Shown piece after piece: positions 5,863 to 9,329 of a stretch of DNA of 9,329 nt (within the stretch, counting starts at the first letter, position 1; each line of letters begins with the position of its first letter). Origin of the DNA: Marinosulfonomonas sp. (GTDB lineage: Bacteria > Pseudomonadota > Alphaproteobacteria > Rhodobacterales > Rhodobacteraceae). The notes under the pieces were generated by a model. That model was not told the origin of the DNA. It was given only the letters and a program-made list of their open reading frames with translations, and made no database searches. Location: positions 1 to 9,329 of the forward strand of contig JALSJL010000429.1 of NCBI GenBank assembly GCA_026989405.1, read 5' to 3'. The position numbers and the translations under genes are program-made.

Positions 5863-6985
5863 ACAGGGGATCACCTCGGCGCTGCGCCTGTTCCCTGAGT
5901 TGTGCCGCCATTTCTCTGGTCTTGCGTTTGAGACCGTGCCCTCTGGGTCTGCGCATGGTGGTGATTCTGTTCGCCCCCGCCTGCTGGATCTTGTCCAGGT
6001 AATGCGATGTGATGTCGAGCCGCGAGTGGCCAAGCGCTTTGGCCACTATCGTGCGTGCTCTCAGTTCTCCAGCTTCTCCCGTCGGAGTGGTACGGTAACC
6101 GTCTGTCAGTACCGGCGGTTTGTAGCCGCTGACCTTCTCGTAGAGGTCCTGCGCGAACACGTGCCGCAGCTGGTGGGGCGTAAACCCGATGCCGCGCTTG
6201 GTGACGCCACATTTGAGTAGCACGGCGTTGTAGTGGTTGCGCCACTGGTCTTCGCTGAATTCGGCCGGCATCATCGAGCCGCCCTGGGCATCGGCGACTT
6301 CCATCGCGTGCCGCAGCAGCGCATGGACTTCTTCGCCGATGATCGGTACTTCTCGGTATCGACCGCCCTTGGGTCCGCGGTACAGGTGCAGGGTGTCGCC
6401 CTTGTAGCTCTCCCTGGGGCGCAAGCGGAAGCTTTCACGCTTGCGCAGGCCCAGTTTCCATTGCAGCAGCAGTTGCAGCATCACCAGGCTGTCTTCCATG
6501 AACACTCGGTTGAGGACTTCGACGATCTCTTCTTCGCTTTCCGGCAGCCGGTTGGGCACGGCGGGCGCATCGCTGTAGCGTTCACGCGCCGTGGCAGCGT
6601 ACTTGTCGATGTAATCCTCCAGGTGCGGACAGCCTCCGAAGTGGACCAGGAACCGCAGGTTCGACAGTTTGCTTTGCAGTGTCTTGTAGGTGATGCCGGA
6701 TTTCTCGAGGCTGTCGAAGACGGCATCGAGGTGCTTCGGCTTGAGCGCGAAGGTCGAACGCGGTTTGTAGCCGTGATCGTAGATGGCCTTGACCACGAAC
6801 TGAAGGAAGTCCTTGCGCGACTTGCGCGAGCGTTCGCTCAACGGTTTTGTGGAGCGGCGGGTGCTCGAGATGGTGTCCTTGCCGTGGTGTTTGAGCAGGT
6901 AGTAGATCGAGCGTTTGAATTCACAGAGGTTGCTGCGTCGCGGCTTGTTTCCGCTGTCGGCGGTCTTCGGTTTTCTCGGTTTCAT
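5849..6985 (-). CDS. Tyrosine recombinase (phage-type integrase)
   Basis: 378 residues from an ATG eight bases after AGGA. The catalytic set of the tyrosine recombinase family is visible: Arg181 (KLGLRKRES), Lys206 (YRGPKGGRYREVP), His271 and Arg274 (TPHQLRHVFAQDL), His320 (AKALGHSRLD) and the nucleophile Tyr329 (ITSHYLDK). Residues about 50-130 form the helical core-binding region (YITYKTLQSKLSNLRFLVHF-type helices). These enzymes break and rejoin DNA at short att sites and so insert or excise mobile elements. The full key residue set suggests an active enzyme. The very basic N-terminus (MKPRKPK... RRSNL) and a basic tail of about 49 residues after the tyrosine (RRPRGHGLKRKTRE) are unusual extensions. 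It resembles the Integrase_1-type enzymes of plasmids and integrative elements more than lambda integrase. No tRNA or obvious att repeat is visible nearby. Confidence 0.9.
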   Translation of the reverse strand: MKPRKPKTADSGNKPRRSNLCEFKRSIYYLLKHHGKDTISSTRRSTKPLSERSRKSRKDFLQFVVKAIYDHGYKPRSTFALKPKHLDAVFDSLEKSGITYKTLQSKLSNLRFLVHFGGCPHLEDYIDKYAATARERYSDAPAVPNRLPESEEEIVEVLNRVFMEDSLVMLQLLLQWKLGLRKRESFRLRPRESYKGDTLHLYRGPKGGRYREVPIIGEEVHALLRHAMEVADAQGGSMMPAEFSEDQWRNHYNAVLLKCGVTKRGIGFTPHQLRHVFAQDLYEKVSGYKPPVLTDGYRTTPTGEAGELRARTIVAKALGHSRLDITSHYLDKIQQAGANRITTMRRPRGHGLKRKTREMAAQLREQAQRRGDPLSPYL

Positions 6986-7043
6986 GTCGTGTTCCTGTGT
7001 TCGTTGTACTCAGTGGACCGCGCGCCTCGATTCCGGGCCTTGT

Positions 7044-7382
7044 TCAGGCGGTGGCGGTCCTGCGTGTAAAGCGTATGTGGTTCGGTTTCTGCTCCGTTGC
7101 GCTGCAACTGGCAGTGGCATCGACTTGAATGAGATGGCTTTTGGCCCTACTGCATTTCTGCACTACGGGTCTCGACGCTTCCCGGTCGGTCGGTCTTGCC
7201 GCCATGCCGGGCACGGGTTGCACGCGGGGGGTTATGGGCCGCTTCTGGCCTCTCCGCGTGGCCCTCTGTCTGTCTTGAGCCTGCTGTCTGTTCGTTACCT
7301 GACGGAACCCCTTGCCTGCCACCAGCAAGGCGTCGGCCGGCTTCCTCTCGATGTGGACCTCGGGCGCGCTGAACGCCGTCAT
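7044..7382 (-). CDS. Possible small protein upstream of the integrase
   Basis: 112 residues from the ATG at 7382 (an in-frame GTG at 7388 is the alternative), ending 58 bases before the integrase start on the same strand. The first part, MTAFSAPEVHIERKPADALL and VAGKGFRQ, has strong G/C preference at third codon positions, as expected for real coding in this DNA. The latter half is rich in Arg and Gln with less biased codons, so the end may be frameshifted or the frame may open by chance. No domain, membrane segment or zinc motif is visible. If real, it could be an accessory or control protein of the recombinase. I am not sure it is expressed. Confidence 0.4.
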   Translation of the reverse strand: MTAFSAPEVHIERKPADALLVAGKGFRQVTNRQQAQDRQRATRRGQKRPITPRVQPVPGMAARPTDREASRPVVQKCSRAKSHLIQVDATASCSATEQKPNHIRFTRRTATA

Positions 7383-7460
7383 TTCCACTTCGGTACACCC
7401 GTCTTGCGGGTCACTGGGTTGCCGCTTTCGATGGACCGTGATGTTTCTTCACGATCGAGT

Positions 7461-7503
7461 AGACCGATTCCGGTCTTTTGTCGGACCCGCTTCGACGGGC
7501 CGA
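7461..7503. repeat. Two adjacent hairpins upstream of the integrase operon
   Basis: AGACCG/CGGTCT (7461-7476, loop ATTC) is followed on the plus strand by TTT. TCGG-A-CCCG pairs with CGGG-CCGA (7481-7503) around a CTTCGA loop. On the minus strand both would lie in the leader of the small gene and integrase and could act in attenuation. On the plus strand the first resembles a short terminator. Confidence 0.4.
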
Positions 7504-7548
7504 GGGTGAACCAGGTGCTCGATTGAGCCCTGTTCTCTGCTTCCATAG

Positions 7549-7564
7549 GGGGTTTGAAAACCCC
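7549..7564. repeat. GC-rich hairpin
   Basis: GGGGTT and AACCCC pair perfectly around a TGAA loop and are followed on the plus strand by TTT. It may be a weak terminator for plus-strand transcription toward the partition region, but no plus-strand gene ends just before it. Confidence 0.3.
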
Positions 7565-7923
7565 TTTCTGGATGCCATGAGGCGCTTTGGCCTGCTGCTT
7601 TTTGTTTATCCTCGCAAGCTACGAGCTTCGGGCATTGCCCGGAATCCCTTTTATTTCTAGCGCATCGGTATTCCCGTGTCAATGGGATTCCGATTTAACA
7701 CACTCCGTTTCATCTTGATCTTTCCGTCCAACAAGGATTTTTTGTCGCTGTTTCAACCTGTTATTTGACATTAAGGGGACTCTGTATTTTTTTTTCGGTT
7801 TATTTATCCGGCCACAGCCGATGGCGTTCCCGAGATCCCCATATGTTTCTGGTTCTACCCAAGGATCGAGCCGCTGTTTTTGCCCAGGCATAACGGATAG
7901 AAACACCGCCGCTCTCCACCATT

Positions 7924-7941
7924 TGTAGGATTTGTCCTACA
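7924..7941. repeat. Hairpin abutting the first iteron cluster
   Basis: TGTAGGA (7924-7930) and TCCTACA (7935-7941) form a perfect 7-bp stem with a TTTG loop. It is directly next to the first repeat cluster, with no base between. It may be a protein-binding dyad or part of the same site. Confidence 0.5.
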
Positions 7942-7974
7942 CCAGAAGTCGAATGAAGTCGAATCGACTTCTGG
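7942..7974. repeat. Iteron-like cluster 1 with flanking inverted arms
   Basis: Perfect 11-bp arms CCAGAAGTCGA (7942-7952) and TCGACTTCTGG (7964-7974) enclose two direct copies of the decamer AGTCGAATGA/AGTCGAATCG (7947-7956, 7957-7966). The inner part GAAGTCGA-A-TCGACTTC (7955-7971) is itself a near-complete palindrome. Bases 7945-7972 recur exactly at 8029-8056. Confidence 0.75.
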
Positions 7975-8000
7975 CTCCAGCTGCCAGCACCAAAATTTCT

Positions 8001-8056
8001 AGTCGATTGAAGTCGATTGAAGTCGATTGAAGTCGAATGAAGTCGAATCGACTTCT
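8001..8056. repeat. Iteron-like cluster 2: five tandem decamers plus inverted half
   Basis: Three copies of AGTCGATTGA (8001-8030), one AGTCGAATGA (8031-8040) and one AGTCGAATCG (8041-8050) follow without gaps and end in ACTTCT, completing an inverted TCGACTTCT. The 10-bp period is close to one helical turn, so a protein could bind every unit on the same face. The cluster lies about 320 bases before an actin-like segregation gene. In known parMRC systems, direct repeats of 10-11 bp near parM are the centromere and operator bound by ParR. That role is inferred here; replication iterons are the main alternative, but no Rep gene is in view. Confidence 0.75.
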
Positions 8057-8131
8057 AGACCTCTTGAATTCGATGGTCCGAGCATTTATTCTCGGTATCC
8101 ATAGCGGTGCCGCGCTCTATCAGGCATAAAC

Positions 8132-8167
8132 ACTCCCCTCTGTCGATCCGACAGGTCTCCCGGGAGT
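8132..8167. repeat. Nested hairpins in the leader of the actin-like gene
   Basis: CTGTCG (8140-8145) and CGACAG (8149-8154) form an inner stem, and ACTCCC (8132-8137) pairs with GGGAGT (8162-8167) outside it. CTCCCGGGAG (8157-8166) is a competing perfect 10-bp palindrome. Two exclusive foldings are therefore possible in a leader RNA. It lies about 210 bases upstream of the start codon; no known riboswitch is recognised. Confidence 0.45.
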
Positions 8168-8376
8168 TGTATCCGTCCCGCGAAGACGAGCCGTTTCTTC
8201 GGCCGCGGGCGTAACCACAGGGCCATTGCGCCCATTTTCACCCTCCCCCCTTTCAGATTCCGGTCTCTTCGGTCGTTGATGCCGCCCAGGTCTTCTTGCG
8301 CCTCGGGCGCGCTGATCCGTGCCCGGGTTCCGGTGTGCGGGGGTTTCCTTTCAACATCCAGCTACAGGAGACTGTC

Positions 8377-9329
8377 ATGCTCACTATCGCAGCCGTGGAT
8401 ATCGGCTATCGCAACACCAAACTGGTCTATCAGGCCGGTACTCAAGGGAGGGTCCGCTCCCTCCATTTCCCTTCCATCGCGGTCAAGGCTTCCACCCAGA
8501 TGGCCACCGAGGTGATGAGTCAACGGGACACGCGCCTGGTGCGTGTCGATGACGAAAGCCTCGAGGTCGGTCCGGATGCGCGTCTTCTGCTGGGGCCGCG
8601 CAGCAACCAGATCCTGCACGAGGCCTTCGTCGGCACCCTGGAGTACCGGGCGCTGTTCTACGGGGCGCTCAGTTACATCGGTCTGCCGCGCATCGATGTC
8701 CTGGTCGGCGGCCTGCCGGTCCGACATATGGAGTCGGGACAGGCAGCGCTGGAGGCCTTCATGCAGGGGACTCATGAAGTGCCGGGGCTGGGCGAGGTGA
8801 CGGTGCGCAACGCCAAGGTGATCCCGCAGCCGCTGGGCGGCCTGATGCACCACAACACGATGTCGACCGCCCGCAATGATCGGGAGACGGTATTGCTGGT
8901 GGATCCGGGCTACTTCACGCTGGACTGGACCGCGGCCGAGGGGTTCCGGCATCTGCCGGCCCTGACCGGGAGTTTTCCGGCGGGGATCTCCAGCGGTCTG
9001 CTGGTGGTGGCGGATCTGCTGAGTCGCGAGCTGGGCACTCCGGTCAATGATCTCGATGCCATCGACCGGCAGCTGCGGCGACCGACGTTCCGCTATGGCG
9101 GCGTGGAGTTCTCGCGCCCGGACATCGAGGAGGCCCTGCAAGCCGCTCTGAAACCCGGCATCGTGGAGATGCGCAACCGGGTAGGCGCCGCGCTGGGTAT
9201 CGATCGCATCGTGTTGTGCGGCGGTGGCGCCCTGTTCTACGAGCCGCTGGTCCGCGAGGCCTGGCCGCGGCACGAGGTGACGGTGATGGAGGATCCGTTG
9301 ATGGCCAATGTCCGCGGTTTCCATGTGCT
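8377..9329 (+). CDS. ParM/StbA-like actin-fold segregation protein, 3' end outside the window
   Basis: 317 residues are visible and the frame stays open to the window edge. The ATG follows AGGAG by six bases. The actin-like ATPase motifs are in order: phosphate-1 VDIGYRNTK (residues 7-15); a LVGGLPV strand-turn (109-115); phosphate-2 LLVDPGYFTLDW (173-184) with Asp176; a SFPAGISSGL helix (199-208); and the adenosine motif VLCGGGALFY (279-288). DPLMANVRGF near the end is typical of the ParM-like C-terminus. These proteins polymerise with ATP into filaments that push plasmid copies apart, using an adaptor (ParR) bound to centromere repeats. No ParR gene is in view; it could follow downstream. 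The repeats at 7942-8056 would suit such a site. PRTRC-system protein D is a related alternative. Function rests on motifs, not on a database search. Confidence 0.85.
   Translation, partial: MLTIAAVDIGYRNTKLVYQAGTQGRVRSLHFPSIAVKASTQMATEVMSQRDTRLVRVDDESLEVGPDARLLLGPRSNQILHEAFVGTLEYRALFYGALSYIGLPRIDVLVGGLPVRHMESGQAALEAFMQGTHEVPGLGEVTVRNAKVIPQPLGGLMHHNTMSTARNDRETVLLVDPGYFTLDWTAAEGFRHLPALTGSFPAGISSGLLVVADLLSRELGTPVNDLDAIDRQLRRPTFRYGGVEFSRPDIEEALQAALKPGIVEMRNRVGAALGIDRIVLCGGGALFYEPLVREAWPRHEVTVMEDPLMANVRGFHV

Larger units (their letters stand above)
7383..8376. other. Roughly 1-kb non-coding region rich in inverted repeats
   Basis: No convincing gene is seen between the possible small gene and the actin-like gene, although short chance frames are open. 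Distinct hairpins lie at 7436-7453, 7461-7476, 7481-7503, 7549-7564, 7616-7628, 7629-7641 and 7924-7941. Inverted GGAATCCC/GGGATTCC arms lie at 7641-7648 and 7684-7691. The iteron-like clusters are at 7942-8056. The part 7680-8060 is more AT-rich than its surroundings. Such a structure-rich, gene-poor stretch beside a recombinase and a segregation-type gene fits a site for attachment, partition, replication or transfer. Confidence 0.6.

Noticed and set aside
6233..7069. 278-codon plus-strand open frame
   Set aside because: Antisense shadow of the integrase, which has the full catalytic set.
7679..7906. 75-codon minus-strand open frame with a basic C-terminal part
   Set aside because: Starts at a GTG without a ribosome binding site, is AT-rich with no codon bias, and matches nothing I know.
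7942..8056. CRISPR array
   Set aside because: The units are 10 bp and contiguous with no unique spacers, and the clusters end in inverted copies, so they are iteron-like.
8362..9324. 320-codon minus-strand open frame
   Set aside because: Antisense shadow of the actin-like gene, whose ATPase motifs and ribosome binding site are clear on the plus strand.

Overview
The window looks like proteobacterial accessory DNA, most probably gammaproteobacterial. It is GC-rich in the protein-coding blocks and more AT-rich between about 2480 and 4180 and between about 7680 and 8060. The evidence is the IS families present (IS3, IS1380), Lol-type outer-membrane lipoproteins, a tyrosine recombinase and a plasmid-type actin-like gene. 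No species can be fixed. It reads as the junction between an insertion-sequence graveyard and one end of an integrative element or plasmid backbone.

Left part (1-2475) is mobile-element debris. It opens with the last 27 codons of an IS3-family OrfB. Two further IS3-type transposase fragments follow (102-236 and 288-594), both broken by stops. Between 805 and 1096 there is a compact set of hairpins with no open frame. On the minus strand this closely resembles the scaffold of an IscB-associated omega RNA (HEARO RNA), but no iscB gene is next to it. From 1257 to 2474 runs a heavily frameshifted IS1380-family transposase.

Middle part. 2870-3652 (minus) holds an unrecognised lipoprotein and a small single-pass membrane protein. 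An AT-rich gap of about 520 bp separates them from a tight plus-strand cassette (4177-5836). That cassette has two sequence-related outer-membrane lipoproteins, an unrecognised 131-residue protein and an HNH-nuclease-like protein; start/stop overlaps or very short gaps link all four.

Right part. A tyrosine recombinase (5849-6985, minus) converges on the HNH gene and has a possible small gene just upstream in the same direction. About 1 kb without clear genes follows. It contains several hairpins and, at 7942-8056, two clusters of a 10-bp repeat arranged as iterons, each closed by an inverted copy, with a 28-bp perfect direct duplication. The window ends inside a ParM/StbA-like actin-fold gene (8377 onward). 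By analogy with plasmid parC-parM loci, the repeat clusters are candidate centromere or operator sites. Together the recombinase, repeats and actin-like protein suggest a maintenance and mobility module, with the lipoprotein-HNH cassette as linked cargo.
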